In this document: in pieces, positions 17,063 through 26,041 of the stretch
How the letters are laid out: each line of letters starts with the position of its first letter
Numbering within the stretch: the first letter of the stretch is position 1
Source of the DNA: Nitrospira sp. ST-bin5
Lineage (GTDB): Bacteria > Nitrospirota > Nitrospiria > Nitrospirales > Nitrospiraceae
Length of the DNA: 64,000 nt
Assembly: GCA_002083555.1 (NCBI GenBank)
Contig: MSXN01000003.1
Coordinates: 160,346 to 224,345, forward strand
Reading direction: 5' to 3'
The notes under the pieces: model-generated
The model's input: only the letters and a program-made list of their open reading frames with translations
What the model was told of the DNA's origin: nothing
Databases searched by the model: none
Program-made: the position numbers and the translations under genes

Positions 17063-17959
17063 ATGTCATCGCACACCGTCAGAAAAGCCATTATCCCCGC
17101 TGCAGGCCTCGGCACTCGCTTCCTTCCAGCCACGAAAGCGTCCCCGAAAGAGATGCTGCCGTTGGTCGACAAACCCTTGATCCAATACACGGTTGAAGAA
17201 GCCGTCGCCTCAGGCATCGAAGACATCATCGTCATCACGGGCCGAGGCAAGCGTGCCATCGAAGATCACTTTGACCGCTCTGTCGAGCTGGAAGAAAATC
17301 TCAAAGGGACCGGCAAGTCCCAGATGCTCAACCAGATCCGCCAAATTTCGAACCTCGCGAATTTTTGCTATGTCCGCCAGTCGGAAGCCTTGGGATTGGG
17401 CCATGCCGTTCTCTGCGCGCAGCATCTGATCGGCGATGAACCCTTCGCGGTCATCCTCGGAGATGAAATCATCGACGCCCAGGTTCCGGCACTCGCACAG
17501 CTCATCCACATCTACAAGAAACGTCATGGGGCCGTCCTGGGTGTACAGGAAGTCCCGAAACAAGATGTGGGCCGCTACGGGATTGTCACTCCAACGAAGC
17601 TTGGGAAAGGCCTGCATCGCGTGGACGACCTGGTCGAGAAACCGTCACCGGCCGAGGCGCCATCCAACCTCGCCGTCATTGGTCGCTATATCCTTCCGCC
17701 GGAGATTTTCCCGATCTTACGAAAGACACGCCCGGGGAAAAACGGAGAGATCCAATTGACCGATGCCTTGAAAGAACTGGCAAAAAAAATGCCCATGTAT
17801 GCTCACGAAGTGGTGGGACACCGCCACGATGCGGGAGACAAGTTGGGATTCTTAATTGCAACAGTGGAGTTTGCACTCAAGAGCCCCTCCCTCGGGCCTG
17901 ACTTTCACGAATACCTCTCAAACCGAATGCGTCCGGCCACGGGCACTCGTCGTACCTGA
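17063..17959 (+). CDS. galU: UTP--glucose-1-phosphate uridylyltransferase
   Basis: GalU makes UDP-glucose from UTP and glucose-1-phosphate for polysaccharide and LPS sugars. The product is 298 residues from ATG 17063 (MSSHTVRKAIIPAAGLGTRF). The frame is open 22 codons further upstream but family similarity starts here. The nucleotidyltransferase signature GLGTRFLPATKASPKEMLP is complete, and LVDKPLIQYTVEEA, AVILGDEIID, the VEKPSP motif and GRYILPPEIF follow. It is divergent from the bamA operon and 79 bases upstream of lon. Confidence 0.95.
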   Translation: MSSHTVRKAIIPAAGLGTRFLPATKASPKEMLPLVDKPLIQYTVEEAVASGIEDIIVITGRGKRAIEDHFDRSVELEENLKGTGKSQMLNQIRQISNLANFCYVRQSEALGLGHAVLCAQHLIGDEPFAVILGDEIIDAQVPALAQLIHIYKKRHGAVLGVQEVPKQDVGRYGIVTPTKLGKGLHRVDDLVEKPSPAEAPSNLAVIGRYILPPEIFPILRKTRPGKNGEIQLTDALKELAKKMPMYAHEVVGHRHDAGDKLGFLIATVEFALKSPSLGPDFHEYLSNRMRPATGTRRT

Positions 17960-18038
17960 TCGCCGGACTACAACCGCCACAGCGCCGGGTGGATCACCGC
18001 TTGCTTAGGACACCAACGCAGAAAAGGGCAAACGCTCC

Positions 18039-20543
18039 ATGACTGACTCGATTGAACAAGACCTTCAGCCCCCGCAAAACGTAGAAGTCCCGGACCAGCT
18101 GCCGCTCCTGCCTGTTCGCGACATTGTCGTCTTCCCTTATATGGTGTTACCGCTGTTTGTCGGACGCGAGATGTCCATCAAGGCCATCGAAGCAGCCCTG
18201 GCCGGCAATCGCATGATCTTCCTGGCCACACAAAAAGCCCTCGATGTCGAGAATCCAAAGCCCGAAGACATTCATGCGATCGGCACCGTCGGCATCATTA
18301 TGCGCATGCTCAAGCTGCCCGATGAACGGATCAAGATTCTCGTGCAAGGCATCGCCAAAGCCAAGGTCACGAATTACATTCAATCCGACCCCTACTACTC
18401 CGTGCGCATCGACAAGATGCCCGACACCAAGATCACGACCACGACACTGGAATCCGAGGCCGTCATGCGGACGGTCAAGGAGCAGATCGAACGAATCGTC
18501 AGCCTGGGGAAGGTCCTGATTCCCGACGTCATGGTCGTCATCGAAAATCTGGAAGAGCCCGGACGCTTAGCCGACATGGTGGCGTCAAACCTCGGCCTCA
18601 AAGTCGACGTCACGCAAAGCGTGCTGGAACTGCCGGACCCGATCCAGCGGCTTCGGCGGGTCAGCGACATTCTCGGCAAAGAAATCGAAGTCCTCTCGAT
18701 GCAGCAGAAGATTCAGGCCCAGGCCAAGGGCGAGATGGATAAAACGCAGCGGGAATACTTCCTGCGCGAACAGCTCAAAGCGATCCAAAAAGAACTGGGC
18801 GAACTCGACGAACGGGCGGAAGAAGTGACGGAGTTCCGGAAACGGATCGCCGATGCCAAGATGCCGGAAAAAGTCTTGAAAGAAGCGGAGAAACAGCTGA
18901 AGAGGCTGGAAAAGATGCATCCGGATACCGCCGAGTCCGCCACGGTCCGCACCTATCTTGAATGGATGGTCGAGTTACCCTGGTCGAAACGATCCAAAGA
19001 TAATCTCGATCTCAAAGCTGCCGCCCGGGTGCTCAATGAGGATCACTACGACCTCGAAAAAGTGAAAGAGCGCATCCTCGAGTATCTGGCCGTCCGGAAA
19101 CTCAAAGAGAAGATGAAGGGCCCGATCCTCTGCTTCGTCGGCCCTCCGGGTGTCGGGAAAACATCGCTGGGAAAATCCATTGCCAAAGCCCTGGGGCGTG
19201 AATTCGTGCGCATCAGTCTCGGCGGCGTGCGCGATGAAGCGGAAATCCGCGGCCATCGCCGCACCTATGTCGGCGCGCTCCCCGGCCGTCTGATCCAGGG
19301 CATGAAGCAAGCCGGTACGGCGAATCCTGTCTTCATGCTCGACGAAGTCGATAAAGTCGGCATGGACTTTCGCGGAGACCCCTCAGCCGCTCTGCTCGAG
19401 GTCCTGGACCCCGAACAGAATAATGCGTTCACCGACCACTATCTCGGGGTACCGTTCGATTTGACCGAAGTCATGTTCATCACAACGGCCAACTTGATCG
19501 ATCCGATTCTTCCGGCCCTCCGGGACCGGATGGAGATCATTGAAATTCCCGGCTACACCGAAGAAGAAAAGCTGGGCATCGCGCAAACCTATCTGATTCC
19601 CCGCCAACTGACCGAACACGGCATCACGACCAAGCATGTGAAGGTAAGCGACACCGCGCTGAGGCAGATCATTACCAACTATACGCGTGAAGCCGGCGTG
19701 CGAAATCTGGAGCGAGAAATCGCCAATGTGATGCGGAAAGTCGCAAAGAAAGTGGCCGAAGGGAAAGGCCAAGGCTTCCCTGTGAACCCGGCCAATCTGC
19801 ATAAGTACCTGGGCGTCCCCAAATATGTGCCGGAAGCCGAACTCGAAAAAGATGAAGTCGGCGTCGCGACCGGACTGGCCTGGACCGAGTCTGGCGGAGA
19901 TGTCCTCTATATCGAAGCTACAGCCATGAAGGGCAAGGGGCACCTGACACTCACCGGACATCTCGGCGACGTGATGAAGGAATCCGCCCAGGCCGCCCTC
20001 AGCTATGTGCGCTCACGAGAGCGCACGTTGAACATCAACCCGGATATGTTCAGCAAGCAGGATCTCCACATCCATGTCCCGGCCGGAGCCATCCCCAAAG
20101 ACGGTCCTTCGGCCGGCATCACGATGGCCACAGCGATTGCGTCGGCGCTGTCTGGCATTCCCGTCAGGCGCGATCTTGCGATGACCGGTGAAATTACCTT
20201 GCGTGGCCGCGTCATGGCCATCGGGGGACTCAAAGAAAAGATTCTCGCGGCCAAGCGGGCCATGCTCACCACCGTGATCCTCCCGCGGCGAAACAAGAAA
20301 GACTTGGAAGAAATCCCCAAACACATCTTAAAGGGTATTCAACTGCACTTTGCCGACACGATGGACGACGTCATGAAAGTTGCTCTGCGCCGAAAACCGA
20401 AATCATCGGCGCCTAAGAAAAGTTCCACCCCTTCGACAGCCGCACGGAGCAAACCCTCGCGGATACAGAAGAGCCGAAGAACCGCCGGAAGCGGAGCCGC
20501 ACGGGCCACCATCATGGCCTTGCCTGCTCACCTCCGGCCATAA
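18039..20543 (+). CDS. lon: Lon protease (LonA type)
   Basis: Lon is the soluble ATP-dependent serine protease for misfolded and regulatory proteins. The 834-residue sequence has an N-terminal LON substrate domain (LPLLPVRDIVVFPYMVLPL), a coiled-coil region, the AAA+ module with Walker A GPPGVGKTSLGKS (about residue 367) and Walker B VFMLDEVDK, and a C-terminal protease domain with catalytic Ser691 in KDGPSAGIT and Lys about 734 in GGLKEKI. The C-terminal 45 residues form an unusual basic, Ser/Pro-rich tail (KPKSSAPKKSSTPSTAARSK). It is followed within 3-12 bases by thiL. Confidence 0.96.
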   Translation: MTDSIEQDLQPPQNVEVPDQLPLLPVRDIVVFPYMVLPLFVGREMSIKAIEAALAGNRMIFLATQKALDVENPKPEDIHAIGTVGIIMRMLKLPDERIKILVQGIAKAKVTNYIQSDPYYSVRIDKMPDTKITTTTLESEAVMRTVKEQIERIVSLGKVLIPDVMVVIENLEEPGRLADMVASNLGLKVDVTQSVLELPDPIQRLRRVSDILGKEIEVLSMQQKIQAQAKGEMDKTQREYFLREQLKAIQKELGELDERAEEVTEFRKRIADAKMPEKVLKEAEKQLKRLEKMHPDTAESATVRTYLEWMVELPWSKRSKDNLDLKAAARVLNEDHYDLEKVKERILEYLAVRKLKEKMKGPILCFVGPPGVGKTSLGKSIAKALGREFVRISLGGVRDEAEIRGHRRTYVGALPGRLIQGMKQAGTANPVFMLDEVDKVGMDFRGDPSAALLEVLDPEQNNAFTDHYLGVPFDLTEVMFITTANLIDPILPALRDRMEIIEIPGYTEEEKLGIAQTYLIPRQLTEHGITTKHVKVSDTALRQIITNYTREAGVRNLEREIANVMRKVAKKVAEGKGQGFPVNPANLHKYLGVPKYVPEAELEKDEVGVATGLAWTESGGDVLYIEATAMKGKGHLTLTGHLGDVMKESAQAALSYVRSRERTLNINPDMFSKQDLHIHVPAGAIPKDGPSAGITMATAIASALSGIPVRRDLAMTGEITLRGRVMAIGGLKEKILAAKRAMLTTVILPRRNKKDLEEIPKHILKGIQLHFADTMDDVMKVALRRKPKSSAPKKSSTPSTAARSKPSRIQKSRRTAGSGAARATIMALPAHLRP

Positions 20544-20554
20544 CGTTGGCACCT

Positions 20555-21589
20555 ATGGCCCGCCGGAAGGCCACACAGCCCATCCAGGAATTTCCCCTCA
20601 TCCGGCAACTTCAACGCCGGCATGAGCGGCGCAGTCCGTTGATTCGGAAAGGCATCGGGGATGATGCCGCGGTTGTCTCGATCCCCGCCGGCGACTGGGC
20701 CGTGCTCACCACCGACCTCCTGACCGAAGGCGTCCATTTCGATCTGCGTACGGCCTCGCCGGCGTCAGTCGGCTACCGGGCGGCCATGGCCAATCTGAGC
20801 GATGTCGCGGCCATGGGAGCCGTCCCTCGGCTTCTTCTAGTATCGATTGCGATTCCGCCCACGCTCCGCGCGGCCGATATTCACGCCCTATATAGGGGAC
20901 TCATGTCTGCGTGCGATCAGCATGAGGTGCATCTGATCGGTGGAGATACCTCCGCCTCACACCAGGGACTCTTCCTCAACATTACCCTGGTAGGCACCAC
21001 AGCACGCGGCCAGGCGCTCTTCCGAAAAGGCGCACGAGTCGGAGATGGCATCTACGTCACTGGCACACTCGGTGATTCCCTCGCGGGACTTCAGCTCCTC
21101 ACGAGTCGCAGTTCCTCCCAACGAAGAACTGCGCTGAAAAGGATTGACCGTGATTTTTTGATCGATCGGCATCGGCACCCGACCGCCCGGGTACGGGAAG
21201 GCCTCTGGCTCAATCAGACACAACTCGCGACCGCTGCGATCGATTTATCCGATGGACTTTCCGGTGATCTCCGCCATGTGTGCGAGGCCAGCCTGGTCGG
21301 AGCGGACATTGAACTCTCTCATCTCCCCATTTCGCCGGCCTGCCGGGCCTATGCCGACAAGCAGAGGTTAGATCCCTGTACGCTGGCACTGGCAGGCGGG
21401 GAAGACTATGAACTGCTTTTTACTGTCGCTGCACGCAACGAGCAGAAGCTCGAACGTCAGGCCCGAGCCAGGCGATTCCTGGTCACGAAGATCGGCACGA
21501 TCCGGCCGCGCCGATTCGGTCTGCACTCCCTCGCTTTCGATGGCACCAGGGTACCATTGCCGATCACCAGCTATCGCCATTTCACCTAA
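20555..21589 (+). CDS. thiL: Thiamine-monophosphate kinase
   Basis: ThiL phosphorylates thiamine monophosphate to the active cofactor TPP, the last step of the pathway whose thiS-thiG-thiE genes lie near 33 kb. It has the PurM-like ATP-binding fold: FPLIRQLQRRHERR, RKGIGDDAAVV with the metal-binding Asp pair, TTDLLTEGVHFDL, MANLSDVAAMGA, GGDTSASHQGL, DLSDGLSGDLRHVCEAS and LAGGEDYELLFTV. ATG 20555 is preferred over the in-frame TTG 20546. It follows lon immediately, so it may be read from the same message. Confidence 0.94.
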   Translation: MARRKATQPIQEFPLIRQLQRRHERRSPLIRKGIGDDAAVVSIPAGDWAVLTTDLLTEGVHFDLRTASPASVGYRAAMANLSDVAAMGAVPRLLLVSIAIPPTLRAADIHALYRGLMSACDQHEVHLIGGDTSASHQGLFLNITLVGTTARGQALFRKGARVGDGIYVTGTLGDSLAGLQLLTSRSSSQRRTALKRIDRDFLIDRHRHPTARVREGLWLNQTQLATAAIDLSDGLSGDLRHVCEASLVGADIELSHLPISPACRAYADKQRLDPCTLALAGGEDYELLFTVAARNEQKLERQARARRFLVTKIGTIRPRRFGLHSLAFDGTRVPLPITSYRHFT

Positions 21590-21602
21590 CGCATGAGACA
21601 TT

Positions 21603-22091
21603 GTGGCTGATCGCAGATCTTTCCGCACACTACTTCGCCAAGTTCTACACCTTCAGGAATCTCCGCAGCGCACGGCCTTTGCCTTTGCACTCGGCGTGTT
21701 CGTCGCCTTTTGCCCCGCTTACGGCTTTCACATGATTCTCGTCGGCCTGTTTACCTGGCTATTCGAACTCAACTTTGTGGCACTCCTGGCCGGGGCACTG
21801 ATCAACAATCCCTGGACGATCGTCCCCATTCTTGGCATGACCTACTGGAGCGGCGCATTGCTGATCGGGAGAACCGATACGCCGGCATTCAATTGGCACG
21901 ATCTCAGCTTTACCGGCCTCTATCAGCAAGTGCTGCCTTATGCTGCGCCGTTCGCGCTGGGAGGCATCGTCCTCAGCCTTATCGGATCGCTCCTGGCGTA
22001 TCCCGCCGCCTGCTATTTCATTTCAAAATACCGTCGTTCAACGTCCTCGCCGGATCCCGCACCATTGCCGCCCCATGATCAGCTGGGCTAA
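21603..22091 (+). CDS. DUF2062-domain small membrane protein
   Basis: The 162-residue protein starts at GTG 21603 and has three to four hydrophobic segments: FAFALGVFVAFCPAYGFHMI, GLFTWLFELNFVALLAGALI, VPILGMTYWSGALLIG and FALGGIVLSLIGSLLAYPAA. The conserved DUF2062 core INNPWTIVPI is present. Members of this family are inner-membrane proteins of unknown function, sometimes fused to glycosyltransferases. It lies 13 bases after thiL and 14 before the HD gene, so it is likely cotranscribed with both. Confidence 0.82.
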   Translation: MADRRSFRTLLRQVLHLQESPQRTAFAFALGVFVAFCPAYGFHMILVGLFTWLFELNFVALLAGALINNPWTIVPILGMTYWSGALLIGRTDTPAFNWHDLSFTGLYQQVLPYAAPFALGGIVLSLIGSLLAYPAACYFISKYRRSTSSPDPAPLPPHDQLG

Positions 22092-22105
22092 GATGCAGCT
22101 CTCTT

Positions 22106-23527
22106 ATGCAACAGGTTGACGAACCCATCAACGCCCCCTATGACGGCTCCGCCCTCATCGCCGATCCGATCCACAAGTATGTGTCGTTCACCGTTCCCTA
22201 TGCGAATCCCGATCCGCACGAACGCACAGAAAAGGATCTGATCGATTCGCCTTGGGTTCAACGGCTTCGTTATATTTATCAACTCCAGAGTGCGCGATGG
22301 GTCTACCCCTCGGCGGAACATACCCGTTTCGTCCATTCACTCGGCACCATGCACGTGGCCGGACGGTTCGCCCGGCATCTGTACCCCTATCTCAAGAAAG
22401 TCGTGAAAGACGTCCCTTCGGCCAACTATGTCGAAGAACTCCTGCGGGTCACCGCATTGGTCCATGACATCGGCCACGGCCCCTTTTGCCACTTCTTCGA
22501 CGACAACTATCTCCACGGGTTTCATCTCACCCACGAAAAGCTGGGGCAGATCATTGTTCGCGAACATCTGGGATCCATTATCCGGAAAATCCGGCGCAGC
22601 CCGTCAGGGCCTTTTGACAAAGGGGAAGAACTGAACCCCGATCAGATCGCCCATCTGATCCTGAAGGAAAAGGGAAAGGACAACTCCAGAATCCCGCGCT
22701 GGCTCGATATGCTGCAACCGGTCATCTCGGGCAGCTATACCGGCGACAATCTGGATTATGTGCTCCGTGACTCCTACATGTGCGGCGTAGCGGTAGGTCC
22801 TGTCGATCTGACGCGCCTGATCCACTACACCATCATCACCGACAAAGGATTCACCATCCACAAGACCGGACTTCCGGCCTTGCAAATGTTCCTGAACACC
22901 AGAATGTACCTCTATTCCAACGTGTATTTTCATCGCACGACGAGAGCCATCGACATCCACTTGCGAGACATTTTCGGGGATACGATGAAGCTCCTGTTCC
23001 CGAACGATCCGCGCAAAAAGATGGAAGACTATCTGAGACTCACCGACTGGTCGCTCTTGGAGGAAGTACGCCAATGGACCAAATCCCGCCAGAAGACGCG
23101 CCGCCAGCTCGGCCAGGAATGGGCGCGCATCCTGGATCGCGATGTGAAGTGGAAGATGGCCTATAGCACGGCACTGAAGGAGAAGGGGCAGGAACGGGGC
23201 ATGGCATTCCCAAGCCATGAGCAATTCGCCCTGCAGATTGCGAAAGAGCTGCCTAAAGAACTTAAGAAGGTAGAGTTTCGGGTCGACATGGCCCCGCTCG
23301 ACCCGAGACCGGATCCGAAAGATCGCCGTGGGAATCCGCTCTATGTCTATGACCCCGGGACCAGACAGGTCTCAGCCGACCCGCTGGAAGAATTTCTCGA
23401 TTTGCTTCCGACCCGCCTGATTCAGTTCAGAGTCTATGGGCTGGATCATCGCCATGACGCAGCCTTATCGCGTGCCACAGCCACCGTCCTCAACAAGACT
23501 CCCTCCAGCCTTGAATCAAATTATTAG
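22106..23527 (+). CDS. HD-domain phosphohydrolase (dGTPase-like/YdhJ-type)
   Basis: The 473-residue protein carries the HD metal-binding motif: H72 in AEHTRFVHSLGTMH, His120-Asp121 in TALVHDIGHGPF and a distal Asp in DNLDYVLRDSYMCG. These residues and the overall plan match SAMHD1/dGTPase-like HD proteins, which hydrolyse dNTPs or related nucleotides. The C-terminal 100 residues have no clear motif. The substrate cannot be deduced. It is the last gene of the lon-thiL-DUF2062 run and ends convergent to the gene at 23603. Confidence 0.82.
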   Translation: MQQVDEPINAPYDGSALIADPIHKYVSFTVPYANPDPHERTEKDLIDSPWVQRLRYIYQLQSARWVYPSAEHTRFVHSLGTMHVAGRFARHLYPYLKKVVKDVPSANYVEELLRVTALVHDIGHGPFCHFFDDNYLHGFHLTHEKLGQIIVREHLGSIIRKIRRSPSGPFDKGEELNPDQIAHLILKEKGKDNSRIPRWLDMLQPVISGSYTGDNLDYVLRDSYMCGVAVGPVDLTRLIHYTIITDKGFTIHKTGLPALQMFLNTRMYLYSNVYFHRTTRAIDIHLRDIFGDTMKLLFPNDPRKKMEDYLRLTDWSLLEEVRQWTKSRQKTRRQLGQEWARILDRDVKWKMAYSTALKEKGQERGMAFPSHEQFALQIAKELPKELKKVEFRVDMAPLDPRPDPKDRRGNPLYVYDPGTRQVSADPLEEFLDLLPTRLIQFRVYGLDHRHDAALSRATATVLNKTPSSLESNY

Positions 23528-23602
23528 CGGGATTCTTGCCGATCGACTGCCGGACACGCTTTCGTTATCGACCGCTCGATCGAGTGCACACAGACGGAAT
23601 GT

Positions 23603-24373
23603 TTAGGCCGGAATCTTCAGTGGCAGGCCCTTCAGCAGTTGCGTCTTCTTAGTCCGCATCATCTCGCGCTGCTCATCGGAGGGAAAATGCGGTCCTCGTC
23701 TATTGGTCGGGAAGCGTGCTTCGAACCGCTCGACCAGCTCAAGGGCTTCAGCCGCTTCCCCTGTTCTGATCAACAGCTGGGTGAGTCGAATGTAGGCAGG
23801 CACCAACAACATCAGATGTCGAATTTCCTTGGCCTGGTCGACGACAAAACGATACCCGGCGATCGCAACATCCGCATTTATTTTTTCGTAACACATGGCT
23901 TCAATGATGTGGATCCCCAGACGGTCCGTATCCGCGCTGATGCTGCGTTCCCACTGTCCATTCACCATGGCGCGCATTTCTTCAGGGGATAGTTGGATGC
24001 GTTGCCCGCTTCTGAGATTCGCCCGCAATCGCTCTAATACGCCCCTGGCCTCAAGCCATCCTCCGTACAAACCTACAAGGACGCTGGCACAAGGCACCGC
24101 CCGTTTACACTTTCCGTCCAGTGGAGAGAATGACCGCTTCGCGACTTGAGACGATGAAAACACGCGCCCGTTCGCGTCTGAACAAACGTCGCAGATATGA
24201 TCATCATCGGCCGTCACATAGAAATACATGCGAATTCCTGACCGGTCGAAGATATCAACCGCCAGAATTCGGCCGGCCATGATCTGCATCTTGTAGTACT
24301 GCCAGATGACCAAGAGCGCCAGGACAGCCACCAAGTAGAGCGTAACATCGGGTATTTCGATCCCTGCCAACAT
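23603..24373 (-). CDS. Membrane-anchored protein with a cysteine-rich MuF-like segment and helical C-terminus
   Basis: I do not recognise a named family. The 256-residue protein has one N-terminal membrane helix (VTLYLVAVLALLVIWQYY). About residues 45-95 hold FYVTADDDHICDVCSDANG and then GKCKRAVPC, a spacing that resembles the Cys-containing core of phage Mu gpF-type head proteins and some toxin domains. The rest is helical and TPR-like (IRHLMLLVPAYIRLTQLLIR). GAGGAGG stands 5 bases before ATG 24373. The paired Cys could bind metal or form disulfides. It is monocistronic and convergent with the HD gene. The MuF likeness is by eye only. Confidence 0.6.
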   Translation of the reverse strand: MLAGIEIPDVTLYLVAVLALLVIWQYYKMQIMAGRILAVDIFDRSGIRMYFYVTADDDHICDVCSDANGRVFSSSQVAKRSFSPLDGKCKRAVPCASVLVGLYGGWLEARGVLERLRANLRSGQRIQLSPEEMRAMVNGQWERSISADTDRLGIHIIEAMCYEKINADVAIAGYRFVVDQAKEIRHLMLLVPAYIRLTQLLIRTGEAAEALELVERFEARFPTNRRGPHFPSDEQREMMRTKKTQLLKGLPLKIPA

Positions 24374-24624
24374 CGTGCCTCCTCATGCAACAACACTATA
24401 GTGGGCTCACGATAGCACTGGTCCCCCTCAGCACCTAAGGGATTCTCTTTCCCAGCAGTTCGGACATTGTCCTATTGCGGGGCTCTTCCCTCCATCTAGC
24501 CCCTGAACAGCCGTCCAAGCGCTCCTTATGGATTCATGATTTTTCTATTCACCTAGTCGAAGGGAGACGATAATGTGCAGAGGCCTATGAGCTCATTGGG
24601 TGCTGAACGATCGGAGGAATCCCC

Positions 24625-24990
24625 ATGCGATTCGACTACAGAACCGGCGTGATGACCTGTGGATTGGTTGTACTGCTGGCATTCCCCTGTACCGCTCAAA
24701 TGGGAACTGGGGAAGCCGCCAAGATTTTGAACAGCATGCCTTCCGACCTCTTGGCAAAGGTACAAGCTCTCGCCCAACACCTTCAGCAAGGCATCAAAGA
24801 GGGCAAACTGTCAGAGGCAGAGGTTCAACAAGGCATGATGTCCGGACATCTTGGGGAAAAGCTCAAAAACCTGAATCCCCAGGCAGGCCAACTTCTTGAT
24901 GAAATCAGCAACGCCATGAAGAACGGCCAAGGCCCTGGTGAAGCGGCGCTCATGCCGTTGCTTGGGGGATTAGGAATCTCGCCGAACTAA
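24625..24990 (+). CDS. Small secreted helical protein, unknown function
   Basis: The 121-residue product has a Sec signal peptide (MTCGLVVLLAFPCTAQ) and a mature part that is Ala/Leu/Gln-rich and predicted helical (LLAKVQALAQHLQQGIKEGK), ending in a Gly/Leu-rich tail. GGAGGAATCCCC precedes ATG 24625, an excellent ribosome site, so this is a real gene. No catalytic motif or known family is apparent. It is flanked by about 250 bases upstream in which I see no convincing promoter, and it is convergent with the M23 gene. Confidence 0.6.
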   Translation: MRFDYRTGVMTCGLVVLLAFPCTAQMGTGEAAKILNSMPSDLLAKVQALAQHLQQGIKEGKLSEAEVQQGMMSGHLGEKLKNLNPQAGQLLDEISNAMKNGQGPGEAALMPLLGGLGISPN

Positions 24991-25045
24991 TCTGCAAGGG
25001 ACTGAGCCAAACCGAGGCCGACCTAATACCTCATTCACAAGACTG

Positions 25046-26041
25046 CTAGGGAGCCGGTGCGCCTACCCCGGACGTCGGATCGGTCACCGGAGCGGGTGCT
25101 GCCGATTGCACCATGCCCCTAAATGGAAGATCCAACAACGCATAGGGATTGACGCGAGCCCCGTTGAGCTTCACGCCCCAGTGCAAATGCGGACCGGTCG
25201 CCCGGCCGGTCGCGCCGACCTTACCGACCACCTGCCCGGCTTTCACCTGATCGCCTTCTTTGACCGACACCTCTGAGAGATGGAAATACATGGAGTAGAA
25301 CCCCAGCCCGTGATCCACATAGACGCCTTTGCCCGAGAAGATGTGATCGACGGTCAACCGCACCACCCCATCGTTCGTCGCAAGTACGTCCGTCCCCATG
25401 GGTGCGCCGATGTCTTCCCCATTGTGGGGATTCCTGGCCTGGCCGTTCATGATTCTGACACTGCCGAAAATACCCGTCCGCTTCCCGCCGACCGGTTCCT
25501 GAAAACCACCCTGCCAGAGCTTCAATCGTGAATCCTCGGCCAGCGCCGTTTTCACCTGCTCTTGCTCGGCTTTCCATCGGGCCAGCGCTTTCTCGTCCAG
25601 ATCCACCTTCTCTTTCGGTAGCTTCAAATGCTCGACACGAAACTTTTCTTTCACGACCAGCACGTTCATGCTGACATGCTTCGTCTGGTCACCGGTTTTG
25701 ATGTCCACCGTTAATTCATGTGTCCCGGGCTCATCCTGCATGTCGAGTCCGAGCAATCCAACATAGCCGGGAGCTTCGCCGCTTCGCGGGTCTGGGAAAA
25801 ACGACATCGTCCGCCCCATGAACGTCCCTCGAACTTCAGCCTGAGGATCGTCGCCCGGCAGTTTGACCAGCACGATCTGTCCTTGCTTCCCGCTATATTG
25901 CCCATCCGCCCCCTTGGGTGCGGGCATCGACCCGGGGACCAGTTCGATCGGGAAAATGCTCGCAACTAAAACGATCGCCGTGAGAATCATGCGATCGAAT
26001 TGCGAGGCGCGCTGTTGGACGGATTGGATCATGGCATTCAT
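25046..26041 (-). CDS. Secreted M23 (LytM) metallopeptidase coupled to pafA
   Basis: The 331-residue protein has an N-terminal hydrophobic signal or anchor (MILTAIVLVASIFPIELVPG), a beta-rich middle region and a C-terminal LytM domain. The zinc ligands look intact: NPHNGEDIGAP (HxxxD) and ATGPHLHWG (HxH). The YVDHGLGFYSMYFHLSEV and VGKVGATGRATG blocks are also conserved. It should cut peptidoglycan stem-peptide crosslinks in the periplasm. Its ATG overlaps the pafA stop by four bases (ATGA), making it translationally tied to the proteasome operon, an odd pairing. A Pro/Ala-rich tail ends the protein. Confidence 0.87.
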   Translation of the reverse strand: MNAMIQSVQQRASQFDRMILTAIVLVASIFPIELVPGSMPAPKGADGQYSGKQGQIVLVKLPGDDPQAEVRGTFMGRTMSFFPDPRSGEAPGYVGLLGLDMQDEPGTHELTVDIKTGDQTKHVSMNVLVVKEKFRVEHLKLPKEKVDLDEKALARWKAEQEQVKTALAEDSRLKLWQGGFQEPVGGKRTGIFGSVRIMNGQARNPHNGEDIGAPMGTDVLATNDGVVRLTVDHIFSGKGVYVDHGLGFYSMYFHLSEVSVKEGDQVKAGQVVGKVGATGRATGPHLHWGVKLNGARVNPYALLDLPFRGMVQSAAPAPVTDPTSGVGAPAP

